Source: Malania oleifera
Lineage: Eukaryota > Streptophyta > Magnoliopsida > Santalales > Ximeniaceae
Direction of reading: 5' to 3'
Assembly (NCBI RefSeq): GCF_029873635.1
Contig: NC_080418.1
Coordinates: 12,069,562 to 12,133,561 of the forward strand
DNA length: 64,000 bases
Shown here: positions 21,961 through 33,750 of the stretch, piece by piece
How positions within the stretch are numbered: position 1 is the first letter of the stretch
Layout: every line of letters begins with the position of its first letter
Program-made: the position numbers and the translations under genes
Notes under the pieces: generated by a model
The model's input: the letters and a program-made list of their open reading frames with translations, nothing else
Told to the model about the DNA's origin: nothing
The model's database searches: none

Positions 21961-23616
21961 CAACATCAAGGCTTTCCAGATCTCGCTAGATATGATGCTG
22001 AGCTGCAATTGCAGATACTACTACATGCTCTGACTTGCGACTCAACGCGTTAGCTACCACATTAGCCTTTCCCAGGTGATAATTGATCGTTCAATCGTAG
22101 TCCTTGATCAACTATAGCCACCGTCTTTGCCTCATATTCAGCTTCTTCTGTGCGAAAAAGTACCTAAGGCTTTTGTGGTCAGTAAAAATCTCACACTGAA
22201 CACCATACAGGTAGTGTCGCCAGATTTTCAGGGCATAAACAACAACAGCTAACTCTAGGTCATGCGTAGGGTAATTTTTCTCATACTCCTTAAGTTGTCA
22301 AGAAGCATAGGCTACTACCTTACCTTGTTGCATAAGAACACAACCCAAACCCTTCAGGGACGCGTCGCTATAGATCACAAAACCATCATTCCCTAAAGGA
22401 ATGGTCAATACTGGAGCAGTAACCAGCCGGTGCTTCAACTCAAGAAAGCACTACTTGTAATCATTAGTCCAATTAAACTTCACCCCCTTCCTGGTCAATC
22501 GTGTCAGAGGTCCAAACAATTTAGAGAAACCCTATGAACCAACGATAGTAACTCTCCAGTCCTAGAAAACTCCGAACCTCTTACACACTTTTCGGTCTCG
22601 TCAAGTCAACCACAGCTTCAATCTTGTTAAGATCACCTGAGATACCTCCATTAGACACCACATGTCCTAAGAACACGACCTGTTTCAACCAGAATTCACA
22701 CTTCTTCTTCTTAACATACAACTTCCTTTCTCGCAGAATCTGTAGTACCAACCTTAGATAGTTTTCATGCTCTTCCGAACTCCTCAAGTATACCAGAATG
22801 TCATCAATAAACACCACTACGAATCAATCTAGGTACTCATGGAAAATCCTATTCATCAGATCCATGAACACTTCCAGGGCATTGGTCAAACCAAACGACA
22901 TAACCAAGAACTCATAGTGGTTGTATCTGGTTTGGAAAGCAATCTTCACTACATACTCAAATCTAATCCTCACCTAATGATACCCTGACCATAGGTCGAT
23001 CTTTGAAAAGACCTATGTTCCCTGCAGCTGGTCGAAGAGATCATCAATACGAAGCAACGGATAATGGTTCTTCACCGTCACCTTGTTAATCTCACAATAA
23101 TCAATGCACATATCATCAACTCGTCCTTCTTCTTCACAAACAATACTGGGCTCCCCAAGTTGAAACACTTGGTCAAATAAAACCTTGGTCCAGTAGTTCC
23201 TGCAACTACTCCTTCAACTCTCGAAGTTCTGCTGGAGCCATCCGGTACGGAGTTTTAAAGATCGGTGCCTTGCCAGACAGCAACTCTATTGCAAACTCCA
23301 CCTCACAATCCGGAGGTAAAAGTAAATCATCAAGAAACACATCCAGAAACTCGTTGACTACCCGAATATCCTCGAGTCTCAACTCATCCTGCGGCAGTTC
23401 CTTTATGCAAGCTAGGTACCCCTGACATCCGTCCAAGAATAGCCTCCTCGCCTGTAATGCTGATAAAACCTGTGGTGTCGAACGCACACATGATCCTACA
23501 GACTCGTACTCTTGCTCCCCAGAAGGTCTGAACACTACTATCTTCCTATGACAATCAATCACCACAAAACTAAAGAATAGCCAATCCATCCCCAATATGA
23601 CGTCAAAACTATGCAT
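21961..23616 (-). pseudogene. Ty3 reverse transcriptase and RNase H remnant
   Basis: The minus-strand frame at 23206-23616 spans the end of protease (MHSFDVILGMDWL) through the region before RT (KAPIFKTPYRMAPAELRELKE). The RT catalytic motif is FIDDILVY at about 22795-22815. It is followed by [20 protein letters not shown], which leads to the RNase H region at about 21960-22500. Multiple stops and shifts interrupt it. Confidence 0.88.
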
Positions 23617-23624
23617 GTCGTATA

Positions 23625-23942
23625 CTACAAGATTCGCTGGTAGCAGTCTCTCCTGAATTTCAACTGGTAGTTACCTAACATCTTACTACAGATCATTACA
23701 CTCCCAGTCGGCATAGCCACAGATAACCTCTCATCCATCACACAGGTTTCAGCCCCACACAAATTCACAAAACTAGCAGATATGAATGAATGGGTTGCCC
23801 TCAAATCAAATAAAACAATAGTTGAATTCAAAAGCAATGACATGGTACCTATCACCACATTCCCACCGTGTTTTGCATCTATTGGAGCCAGTGAATATAC
23901 CCTCGCCAAAGCCCTGGTTTCCTGGTAGTTCCCCCGAGGCAT
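23625..23942 (-). pseudogene. Ty3 aspartic protease remnant
   Basis: The frame contains IVLFDLRATHSFISASFVN. In active Ty3 proteases this position is D-S-G-A-T-H; here Ser-Gly has become Leu-Arg while the Asp is kept, so catalysis is unlikely. It lies between gag and RT as expected. Confidence 0.85.
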
Positions 23943-23946
23943 CTAA

Positions 23947-24925
23947 TTACTCCCACAATTCCGGCTCAGTGCAAGCGTATCTCTGCTCGATGCTTGATAG
24001 CTCCGTGATATATGGCCTGGCTTGCACAGTTGTAGCAGTTACCCTAGAGCGACTGACACTCCCTTTAGTGCCATTTACGGCATATGGCGCACGGTGTAGA
24101 GGATGGATCCTCCTGATAATTCTAGCGCTTGGTATTCTGCTGATAACTTGAACTGTAGTTCTTCTTCTTCTTCCACTGTCCCTACCGAAGACAAGATTGA
24201 GAACCAGAAGAAATTGACCTTTTCCTCTGTTCCTACACCACCTCATCACCCCGAAGGTCAATCTCAACTATGGTGGCTTTATCCACCAAGACAAAGAACT
24301 CACGGATCTATAACATCCCCACTAGATGGCGGATGTCTTTCCTCAGACCCCTCTCAAACCTCTGAGCCTTCTTGTGCTTATTCAAAACCAAGTACGACGC
24401 AAACCGAGTTAACTCGATAAATCTGGTGGTATACCTCTGCACCATTAAAGTTCCCTGTGTCAGGCCCGAGAACTTATTGACCTTCGCATCTCAAGTGGAG
24501 ACCAAAAAGCATCTCTCTAAAAATACCTCCTTGAAGCGGCCCCACGTCATACCAGATGGACCAACTCTCTGCCTCTAAAGCAGACTCATCGTAGTCCACC
24601 AACGCCCTGCCTCCCCAGTCAGCTGGAAGGTAGCGTACAAGACCTTCAGCCTCTCAATGTAGTGGAGGACTTCCAAAATCCTCTCAGTCTTCTCGACCCA
24701 GTTCTCTACCACTATGGGATCAGGTCCCCTCATAAATTTCAAAGGGTGCATACGTGTGAACCTTTCGATGGTACACACCGCATCAGTAGGAGAGCATTCG
24801 AGTCTCCAAACACTCCGCCCGATCTCTCAAATCACCTGTATTGCCAAGCCACAAGACACAGAAGGAGACTCATTGCTTGTCGTCTCCTCGGAGCCACTCT
24901 CCAAGTTATTTTTTCTAAGCTCCAT
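23947..24925 (-). pseudogene. Ty3 gag remnant
   Basis: The likely start is MELRKN at 24925. The recognisable capsid segment at 24575-24778 reads FMRGPDPIVVENWVEKTERI and LYATFQLTGEAGRWW, typical of Tekay-group gag. Downstream, toward 24060, the zinc-knuckle region (C and H residues around CAICRKWH) is degraded, with stops and shifts. Confidence 0.82.
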
Positions 24926-25233
24926 TCTTAAAACATTAGGAATCAGTTAGAATTCCTACATCATACACAATTAACACATTCAAACACCTAATCACGTTAA
25001 CTACCAATCCCACGGGTCTAGGCCTGTCCCGTCACACTGACACGAATACATCAATGGTTTGTCGTGATCTTTCTAAAATCGTCATTCCAGGAAGAACACA
25101 GAACATCGCCAATGAGTCCCCGTCTAGAAAAAACACAATTCTCAACCTACACTACCCATTTCTTACATCCTATACTCTAGTATGTACACATCAATACACC
25201 TAACGAAGTCTACAAGACCTAACAACCTGGTTA

Positions 25234-25245
25234 GCTTTGATACCA
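25234..25245 (-). promoter_or_regulatory. Primer-binding site of the Tekay-like element
   Basis: The minus strand reads TGGTATCAAAGC three bases after the 5' LTR end ...GTGAAACA, fitting the 3' end of an initiator tRNA-Met. Confidence 0.85.
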
Positions 25246-25711
25246 AGCTGTTTCACCCCGAACCCGTAGATGGGTCCTAGGTGTGAATATAGTAACCTAA
25301 CCTGTCTCTGTATCAAATAAAACATACATGATACAACACAAAGAGAGGGTCCAATCCCATGGGGTAAAAAGATGCAATTACAATCATAACATACACATTC
25401 ATACTCATCAGATACACAGCGGAATATGGTCTTTCTATACATATATAGTACCATACCAGAGTCTATACAAAACTAAGATATACATTCCCATAATTGCAAA
25501 ACATACCCCGGGTGTTAAAAAAACCATCACGACAACCTAGTTACAAAACTCATACCTAAAGAGGTACTAACAGCAGCTAAAGACACCCTCGCTTCCAACT
25601 ATTAGGATGTTAGTTACAGCTACCTAAAGGACCTGAAAACATTTGTACAGACATTCGGGTGAGACACCTCTCAGTAAGGAAGAAAGCAGGTTATATCAGT
25701 GTGTGGCATAC

Positions 25712-26382
25712 TGACTCACTCGAAAAATGAGCAGCTCGAAAGCTATCCCAAGTATAGGAGTTACGTCGTGTAATATTTAGCCCAAGGGCTAGATCGTCTC
25801 CTCAGGGAATTCGTTTAATCTCAGATTTTATGTTTCTTCAATCGAAAACAAAAAAGTTACTGAACTCGGTTCAGATTCAAGATTTTCAAGATTGTTCAAT
25901 TTCACTTCTAAAGAATTAAATAACACTCAAATTAAAACTCTAAACCTAGCATGCACTGAAATTGAGAGCAAAAACGGAAACTCTAACCTACTCAAGGAAA
26001 CATTGGGACACGCGTTAATTAAAAATGGCAACTTAGAACATGGAATTAAAAACACACAATGGAAACTCGACCAAACACACACGCGCGCAGTAAAAATCAA
26101 ATCTTTAACCAAATTAAGGACTCAACCCATAATCACAAAATGAACAAAATTTTAACACATAAACGATAACGACAGATAAAAAGAAATGAGCTTTAAGCAA
26201 ACCAATCCTAACTTAATCTGTTTAAACAAATAACTAAAAAAATTAAATACTAAAGGAAAAGAACTAAAATCATATTTATATCCTGTTCAAGAACAAATAA
26301 ATAAAAGATAAAAGAGAAAACAACATCAATACTTTATAAACTCTTAAACAAAATAACTACATAAAGCAAAAGAAGAAATAAG

Positions 26383-26423
<41 letters not shown>

Positions 26424-27370
26424 CTCGGCCATGGCAGCAGATGCAGTAGCTGCTGATACTACTCGAATATCTGGCTGTGCACGAAGACTCTCGGGCGTGC
26501 TGGCATGGTGGCCGGAAACTGGTGTGGTCTGGCTGTTGGAGGGAGTTTCTGCAAGCTGAAAATTCTGCTGTGGAGTGCCTCGGGTCTCCTCTTCCAGCAG
26601 CAACGAGTAGACCAGCAGTGGTTCGGGTCTCTTCTTCCAGCAGCAACGAGCAGACCAGCAGTGGTTGTAGCCGACAAGAATTTTGAAGAACAGAGAAGGA
26701 GAACTCAGAGAACAGGGGGGAAACAGAGGGTAAGAGGGAGCTAAAGGAAGAGAGAAACAAAGCAAGAAAAGGAAGAAGAAGAGAGGAGAAGAAAGATAGG
26801 AAGGAGAAGAGAAGAGAAAGGAACAAGAGAGGAGAGAAGAGAATAAGAGAGAAGAGAAGAAGGCTTCGGCTGGGAGCAACGCCCAACAGCACCCCATAAG
26901 AAAGAAAAAAAAAAGAATAAAAAGGGGAAAGGGAGAACTGGATCCGCACAACTTGACCCGACCTGGATGAGAGATTTGACCCATTTAGAGGACCCAAATT
27001 ATTATATTTTTTTCATTTTTTTTATTCTCTGTTCATCGCAAATCTGACTCTTCTGGAGCTGGTTTCTTGCAAAATGCAAAACATGAAAGTTGTAGATAAT
27101 CCTTTCCTCTTTCTCCAAAAATTTCAATTGTCTCAATCGGAGTTCGGATGGAAAAGTTATACACAAAATACGAACAGGTATCGGTTTTGGTTTCCGGAAA
27201 TTTTCCTGCGATAAAATATTACCAAAAATTCATAAATAGTGCAATAAAGTTCAAGAATGATGATTTTGGCACTTTATTAAAATATTGGACAAATTTGGAC
27301 ATTTAATTAAAAATATAAGCCCTAAAGACCAGGTTAAAATGCCCAATTACGTAGTTTTGATGCGTAATCA
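25712..27370 (-). mobile_element. Solo LTR (family G) nested in the Tekay 5' LTR
   Basis: 1659 bp with TG...CA ends (TGACTCACTCG ... GCGTAATCA) and a perfect CATAC duplication (25707-25711 and 27371-27375). The flanking LTR sequence GTGGCATAC-CAGTGTT is restored by its removal. It is homologous to both LTR copies at 34203-37919. It contains a GA microsatellite (26391-26416) and GA-rich low-complexity sequence that yields long but meaningless open frames on the minus strand. Orientation is inferred from the family member at 36066-37919. Confidence 0.93.
26391..26416 (+). repeat. (GA)13 microsatellite
   Basis: GA run inside the family G solo LTR. The counterpart in the copy at 36066-37919 lies near 36913-36942. 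Confidence 0.9.
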
Positions 27371-28864
27371 CATACCAGTGTTATTTTACGTAAAACATAA
27401 CACCATGTAATACGATACAGTTTAAAATCATTTCCATACAGTTCCTTACAATTTCAGTATTTTCAAAAATCCATTTCAGCACATACGATACCCAAACATA
27501 CTGTCAGTGTCGTCACACTAATACGCAACTACTCCATGAAACCCGAAGCTTTACAGTGATTACGTTGCCATTACAATGTAGCTCACACTGATATGCAACT
27601 ACTCCATGAAACCCGAAGCTTCACAGCGATTACATTGCCAATACAGTGTAGCTCACACCCCTCAGTGACCAACTGGGATACAAGTGATATTTCACACCCT
27701 TGGATATAGAGTCGGACACTCTTACCCACAGTTTTGACACCGGTACGTGACGTAGCATATGGTAATTAGCCACCACATAGCTGTTTCAGCATATAGTAAT
27801 TAGCCGTCTTTAGCCGATTTCACAAAACCTGGAATCATTTTGAAACTCATGTTTCTATGCTCATTAGCATACGTTAATTAGCCGCCACATATCTATTTTA
27901 CAAAATACCTGGAACAATTAAATACAACCATACATACCACACTTATTTGGTTTATAGAAAATCATATTATTTTCCAATTTAAGTATATAGTTTTATACAA
28001 ATATGGATAACAATCATCTCAATAATATAGTTTAAACAAAACAAACAGTTTTCCAAACAATGCTGAGATGATACCTGAAATCCCCAAATTTTCTCAAAAA
28101 CTATAACTCGAAAATCTCATATTTTACCTAATAGATTTTCCCAAATAAGTTAGCAAAACATATATACAATCGTAGCCTACAAACTTACTGATCCCGATTT
28201 CAAAAGTAACTAATATAAACTGAATCCCCTTACCTTAACCTGAATTCCAACTACGAACTCTACGGTCCCCAAAACTACGAACCAAGACTCCAAAACCTAC
28301 AAACCACAGTATGATACATGCTTACAATCCTTGTTACTATACATATTCTGAAATAGAAACGAAAATCGAGCCTTACCTCGATTTTTCCCTCAAACCCGAA
28401 ACTACTCAAAACGAGATTTCGATATGCTAGAAATGTAGAGAATCCTTCCCTGATCCTCGCAGTAATGTCAGATTTACGAATTAGGTGACGAACGACGAGG
28501 AAATCTAGAGAGAGAGAGAGAGCTTCAAATTCTAAAGAGAGGGAGAGAGAGAGAGATGGGTTTTCTTAACCCCAAAGCAACCCCAAAAATCTTTTAAAGG
28601 CCTTTGACTCGGGTGGATTCATCGATGAGATGACGTCTTCGTCGATGAGTTCATCGAGTTCCTCATCGACGAAAAGGCGGTTTTGTCAAACGAGCCGAAT
28701 ATTTCCAATTTTTCTGAACCTCTCGGCATTCCCTCGTCAACGAGCCTCTGAATTTTGTCGACAAAGTCTACACAATTACCTTTTTACCCCTCTCTTAATC
28801 AATTTAATTCATTTATCACGAATCGAGTTCTTACAAGTATGTACACTAGATTTGTGATAACCCA

Positions 28865-28867
<3 letters not shown>

Positions 28868-28899
<32 letters not shown>
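28868..28899 (+). repeat. (TA)n microsatellite
   Basis: Alternating TA run close to the left end of the solo LTR. Confidence 0.9.
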
Positions 28900-28902
<3 letters not shown>

Positions 28903-29189
28903 TAAAGTACAATAATAATAAAATAATAAAAATAGTCATTAAGTTAATATCAATACAGAAGTGTTTTTCTGTAGGATCCTTGATTTCATGTTTGATGCCT
29001 AAGAAAGACCTTGTCTTAGTGAGTGCTCAGAGACCATTGCGGCTCAGTCGCTCCCTGGAGGTCGGACTGGTCAAAATGGAATTTCATAGGATAAACAGGA
29101 TAGACACTGTTTGTACACGTAAATTAGTATATATACATAAAATAGTGTTTTGACAGACATAATAAGATGATAATAATATAGGTATCATA

Positions 29190-29515
29190 TGTGGGGCCCA
29201 CAAGACTATGTGGGGTCCACATGAGTCTCGGAGCCACAAGAAACTGTTTATATACGTAAATAAGTACATAAAATAATGTTTTAACTGATATAATTTGAAG
29301 AAATATATGATAAAATAATAATAATATAGGTATCCAATGCGGGGCCCACAAGACTGTGTGGGGCCCACATGAGTCCCGAAGCCGTATGGAGGTTTACACA
29401 AGTCTCAAAGCTATGTAGGATGCATAAAATCGTATAAGAGTTATTCGAGTTACGTAGGATCCATTCGGGTCTCGAAGTTGTGTGAGGCCCACAAGACCAT
29501 GTGGGGCCCACATGA
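29190..29515 (+). repeat. Repeated GTGGGGCCCACA words
   Basis: At least six copies of a near-palindromic GGGGCCCACAAGA / GTGGGGCCCACATGAG string, for example around 29190, 29210, 29340, 29358, 29485 and 29500. This is the word array of this LTR family, placed about 330 bp upstream of a TATAAATA at about 29850. Confidence 0.7.
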
Positions 29516-31775
29516 GTTTTCAAAATTCAAATTTAATTCTTGTTCAAAAAAAAATAATAAAATAAATAAATACTAAAAATAGTTTAAAAGTAATAACAAT
29601 GATAATAATGATTAAGAAAAATAATAAAATAATTAATTAACTAATTGATTAATTAATTAGGTAAGTAGTTAATTAAGAATTTATTTAATGGGAATGGTGG
29701 CAAGCACTCCCACATGGCCTCCATCCTCATCCCATACTAAACCCATACCTTGCCCATCCCTTGCCCATTCTTTAATTTTTTAAAAAATTATAATTTCACC
29801 CATCTCCCCACACTTTTATAAATTCTATTTCTTCCCCAAAATTTTCCTATAAATAGGGAGCTCTCAACCTTCATTTTTCACAACAATTTTCCAAGGAAGA
29901 GAAGGATTAGTGAGTGAAAGAATTTGTGGTGGAGAGAGAATTTTTGAATAAATTCTCAATCACCCACTTTTTCCGATCTCATTTCTTAAAGATAATTATT
30001 GTGTTCGTAGCACACGGTAAAAGAAGAAGGTAAGTAAATTTTGATTATGTTAGTTTTTTTTTTTTTTTTTTAAATTCATACCCAAGTTTATTTTATAAGT
30101 AAATTTCAATTATGTTAATTAGTTCCACAAAATTTTCATAAGTTTATTTTTACGCGTATTTAATTATACCAGTTCTATTTTTAATATACTTGTATCTATT
30201 TTTGGGTTAAGAAATGTTCTAATCCCCTCAGGTAAATTTTCAGCATTTACTTCTATTCAAAAATAAAATTATATATATTTTTAATACAAAAATTGTGTGG
30301 CATGAGTTTATTTCTACGTTGCATTTTTTTTTATGAAAAAATGAGTAAAGATGAGATTTTCACGATATTATTTTAAATTACATAAATTATGATAAGATGA
30401 TTTTAAAACCCCTTATGACAATGAAAGTTCAAAGTTACAGATGCTCGGTACCGTAGCTTAAAGTTTATACGGATCAGAGTGCACCCACACTGTTTACAGA
30501 GTGGTTATTTATGTTAGTGGATTTCTCCTGAGTGCACACCTGGTTCCGGACCAGGACTTAATAAGGAAAATCTCACTTAAAGTTTACGTACGTTGATTTA
30601 GTTTGGTCGGCTAGCTAGCTAAGTCCATTATTCGGACCGCACAACCCAGTCATGGGGGTAAACATGACTTACGGCAAACAGGCCTAAGGGTGGGTTTTTA
30701 TAATATATGTTTATACATATTTAATTACGTGTACAAAGTTACTGATGATTTGAAGGAAAAGTGTAAGTTTACGTGAAAATGATCATTTTGGTGCTTAAAT
30801 GACGATCTAAGGAAAACGTATAAGGAAAAGTATATGTATGTTTATCATTAAATATTTTTACAGTTTTAAAGTTAAAAGTTTAATTTAGCAGTTATAGTAT
30901 ATGATTGTAAAAATTTACTGTTGAAATTGATGACAAAAGTTTTATGTAGAAATTTTTAAATCTATATTTATTCTAAAAGCAGTCTTGAAGTTATAGTATT
31001 AAATATTATTTTACGAAATTCTTTAAAAGCTCATTTTGGCCACACACTAATAATAATCTTATTTACTTACTGAGCGTCGTCTCACTCCAATCATATTTTT
31101 ATTTCAGATAACTCCGAAAAGCATGTTGGAAATCAAGCTTAGCAAGCATATGGGTGGGGATAGAAAAATAAAGATTATTTAGAAATATTAGTATGATGCC
31201 GGATATTTATGCTTATGTAATTATTCTTCTTTTGAAATAAATGATTGTAATATGGATAATTAGCGCTCTGGTTTAATACAAATTGAGTTTATTTTGCTTC
31301 CGCTGTAAATCAGTAGTAAAAAGTTAATATCCCAGACCCCTCGGGGTCGGGGTGTTACAAGATTCACCCATATAATAAATTCCCTCATTGCCTTAGGAAA
31401 GAATTACTCAACTTATGAAATGAGATGACTTCTTAGAGGACTTCCACCGATTTGGGAACCTAAGGCAACTGCAATAACTGAAGGAAGAAATTTGAAAAAA
31501 AACCTCCCTAGATTAATTAATAGGTTCTTTATTACTTATGAGATGACAATAAACTAAAGAAGTAGAAAATATGAAAATAAGGAATCCATTGCATTTAAAG
31601 CCTTAAGTGAAATGTAATGCCCCGACCTGAGTCTATCAAGGAGCACTGCGTCTCTCCTTCTCCACCTAGACTAGATAATAGGGGGCAGGCCTTATCGAAC
31701 TAATGACTGACCCCACAAACCAGCACACGTCATTTTGAGTGTGTTTTGTCCTCACTCATACACTTATTGAGAAAA

Positions 31776-31846
31776 CTTTCTAGAAGGTCACCCATCCCAA
31801 AATTACTCCAAGCCAAGCACGCTTAACTATAGAGTTCTTTTGAGAA
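31776..31846 (-). other. 5S rRNA-like segment in the Cassandra 3' LTR
   Basis: The minus strand has GTTAAGCGTGCTTGGCTT (31809-31826, the 5S box A region) and GGATGGGTGACC (31786-31797, the box C region) at the spacing seen in plant 5S rRNA. It is a transposon-borne derivative, not a 5S gene array: flanks and the 5' part differ. Confidence 0.85.
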
Positions 31847-32199
31847 GGTTACCAAAAAGAAAGGTGCACCATATTAATATGGGTAGTAACATCAAATCCT
31901 TTTTTAAGTCTTTCTTCCATAGGGTATCACATTCTCCCCCACTTATAGAACGCAACGTCCTCGTTGCGAACCCATATTTCCAAACCCAGGCGATGCGAAT
32001 CTCTTCACACATTTTGATTGGGTAATTGCTCTAATACCATTTGTAACACCCCAACTGGGTCTTCCAGGAAGCACCGCGTCTGTCCTTCGCTAGGTGGACC
32101 AGAAAATAAAGGGGTGTGCCTTATTGGACTAATGATTGGCCCTATTGACCAACATGTGTCATTTTTAGTGTGTTTTATCCTCACTCACACACTTCCTGA

Positions 32200-32275
32200 G
32201 AAAACTTCCCAGAAGATCATCCATCCCAAGATTACTCCAAGCTAAGCACGCTTAACCACGGAGTTCTCATGGGAA
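32200..32275 (-). other. 5S rRNA-like segment in the Cassandra 5' LTR
   Basis: Second copy of the 5S-like segment. Box A reads GGTTAAGCGTGCTTAGC and box C reads GGATGGATGATC, so box C is more altered than in the other LTR. Confidence 0.83.
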
Positions 32276-32277
32276 AC

Positions 32278-33710
32278 TGTAACACCCCGAACCCGAAACT
32301 AGGGTCTGGAGTGTTATTTGGAATATATCTCTAATACCACATTGTGATGCCCCGAACCCCCTAAGCGGGGCTTGGGTGCGATGTGTATCATTCACCTATA
32401 TCTGGTTCCAAATTATCAATTACACAGCAAAAATAATAACAATTCCTCAATAATATACTAGAGGTTCTACATATCTATAATCTCAAAAGGTATACTCCAA
32501 CATCTAGTATTCACAAGTATTTACAACTCTGAAATCATAAATATATTACAACCCCAAAAATTATAACCAAAGTTTATGCCCTTTTTCTCTCAAAAATGCT
32601 ACACCAACCCCGAGCCCACTAAGCTCGATCACATGGAGGTCCTCAAAAAAATGAAATCCATATCGGGTGAGACACATCTCAGTAAGTCGGAATAGATTAG
32701 CACCAATGTGTGGCTATCATGAGGTTTGTGTAAAAATATATAATCATCATTTATAAACTTATCACACTTATGAAAACATTATCTGTCCCTACTCACAAAC
32801 ATGCATAATATTTTACTAATGAGAGTTATTAAGGATTGAGGTGATTAGTCACCCATACAAGTAGCACCCCTTTACTTTGATACCTTATGCAACCTACAAC
32901 TACAACAGAAGCATATCAGGGTACTTACCTTACTTAGTAAGCCCTCAGGTGGATAGTTTATCTCGTACTCACACATTCACACAAATGTTTACTAGCAGAA
33001 GGTCCCGAGAATAGGGAAGATTACTCGCCCCTACAAGTAGCTTTCCTCTGCCCTAAGTATGACTACATCTAATATCTATTAGTGCACTCGCCTTTCTTAG
33101 CAAGCCCTCGAGTAGAGAGTATACTTTGCCCCGAAATACATATTTACTTTACTTTGTATCTCTTATCTCTATAATATTCATCTTTTCATGTTCTTAGTAT
33201 TTCACATCACATTCACATTTCACATTACTATGATTTCATGCTACTCTGTATTTAAGTCTGCATTCACATGTTCTGTTCTCATATTATTCATTGGTTAAAT
33301 TGAACAATTATGCATTTAGAACTTACTACCAGATGGATAATCACTGTCATGATTCACTCCATGACAGATTGTGCGACTCGAAGGTTGGACTTAACCTTGG
33401 TCGGCCCACCAAAGGTAAATTAGAAAACAACCCCTTCTGTCTGTAAGTCAAATTGACTTTTCCAACGCTGGTCTAGAATCGAGGGGGAATCTTTACCCTA
33501 CATAGCTCAATCGACCATCCCATCTTCGCACTCTCTCTAAGACGTGTGGGTGCACTAATCTCTGCCAAATATCATACATAACAATACTATGCCTCACTAT
33601 GGTCCACCGGAGTTCTCAAATCATACATTGCAATTTAACATTCATAGCCTTATTTGATTAACAATACACATGCAACATAATCCCAATACATTTCAGTATT
33701 TCCAACATGT

Positions 33711-33750
<40 letters not shown>

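Larger units (their letters stand above)
18079..28835 (-). mobile_element. Ty3/Gypsy chromovirus, Tekay-like, with both LTRs
   Basis: A minus-strand element with 3' LTR 18079-20052, internal region 20053-25248 and 5' LTR 25249-28835, the last enlarged by a nested solo LTR. Both LTRs have TG...CA ends, and the whole is flanked by a perfect AGTAT duplication (18074-18078 and 28836-28840). The primer-binding site on the minus strand is TGGTATCAAAGC (25234-25245). The polypurine tract is AAGGAGGGGAGGT (20053-20065). Gene order is gag, protease, RT, RNase H, integrase, chromodomain, as in Tekay/Del chromoviruses. The coding region is broken by many stops. Confidence 0.95.
25249..28835 (-). repeat. 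5' LTR of the Tekay-like element, interrupted by a solo LTR
   Basis: It matches the 3' LTR at 18079-20052 over its length when 25712-27375 (solo LTR plus one target copy) is removed, leaving 1923 bp. Its outer end AATCGAGTTCTTACA at 28835 is next to the AGTAT duplication. It carries the same 70-bp tandem duplication (27508-27650) and word array (28615-28765). Confidence 0.93.
28853..31359 (+). mobile_element. Solo LTR of a second Ty3-type element, nested in the Copia gag
   Basis: It begins TGTGATAACCC and ends TCGGGGTGTTACA. The flanking duplication AGATT is perfect (28848-28852 and 31360-31364). At 2507 bp it is a solo LTR. It includes a TA run (28868-28899), repeated GTGGGGCCCACA-type strings at 29190-29515, a leader-like TCCTATAAATAGGGAGC region near 29845 with a TATA box, and a 3' part with CAGATAACTCCGAAAAGC-like sequence as in other Tekay-group LTRs. 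Confidence 0.92.
17634..31612 (+). pseudogene. Copia SIRE-type gag pseudogene, split by three insertions
   Basis: The frame begins MAHLGVSPFAEGQ and keeps NYTFWKQRMRMYMQTMDWK, closely matching the gag of element A at 54905. Stops appear soon after (for example in KA*KVVTHDD). The coding sequence runs 17634-18078, is cut by the Ty3 element (18079-28835 plus duplication), continues for a few codons at 28836-28852, and is cut by a solo LTR (28853-31359). It resumes at 31365 (CACCCATATAATAAATTCCC, the HIINSL region) and ends at 31612, where a Cassandra element begins. Removing the insertions and one copy of each duplication restores continuous homology to the intact gag layout, which fixes the order of events. 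No pol part of this element was found in the window. Confidence 0.85.
31613..32277 (-). mobile_element. Cassandra TRIM retrotransposon with 5S rRNA-like LTRs, 5' end truncated
   Basis: On the minus strand the order is a partial 5' LTR (32277-32042), a primer-binding site TGGTATTAGAGC (about 32028-32039), a 110-bp internal region, a purine tract GTGGGGGAGAA (31932-31942) and a 3' LTR of 319 bp (31931-31613), starting TGTGATACCC and ending GGGCATTACA. Both LTRs carry a 5S rRNA-like segment. The right copy reads CATGAGAACTCCGTGGTTAA on the minus strand, followed by GCGTGCTTAGC and GGGATGGATGATCTTCTGGG. Cassandra is the plant TRIM family defined by 5S sequence and RNA polymerase III promoter elements in the LTRs. 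It has no coding capacity. It interrupts the Copia gag; TGAAA precedes it, but the other target copy is lost with the truncated end. Confidence 0.9.

Noticed and set aside
26334..26997. Two overlapping minus-strand frames of about 216 codons, rich in Ser, Leu and Phe
   Set aside because: They arise from GA/CT-rich low-complexity sequence inside a solo LTR. Both frames are open at once, and there is no conserved domain.
31776..32275. 5S rRNA gene
   Set aside because: Only about half the 5S sequence matches. It occurs once per LTR in an element with primer site and purine tract, so it is Cassandra, not a 5S array.
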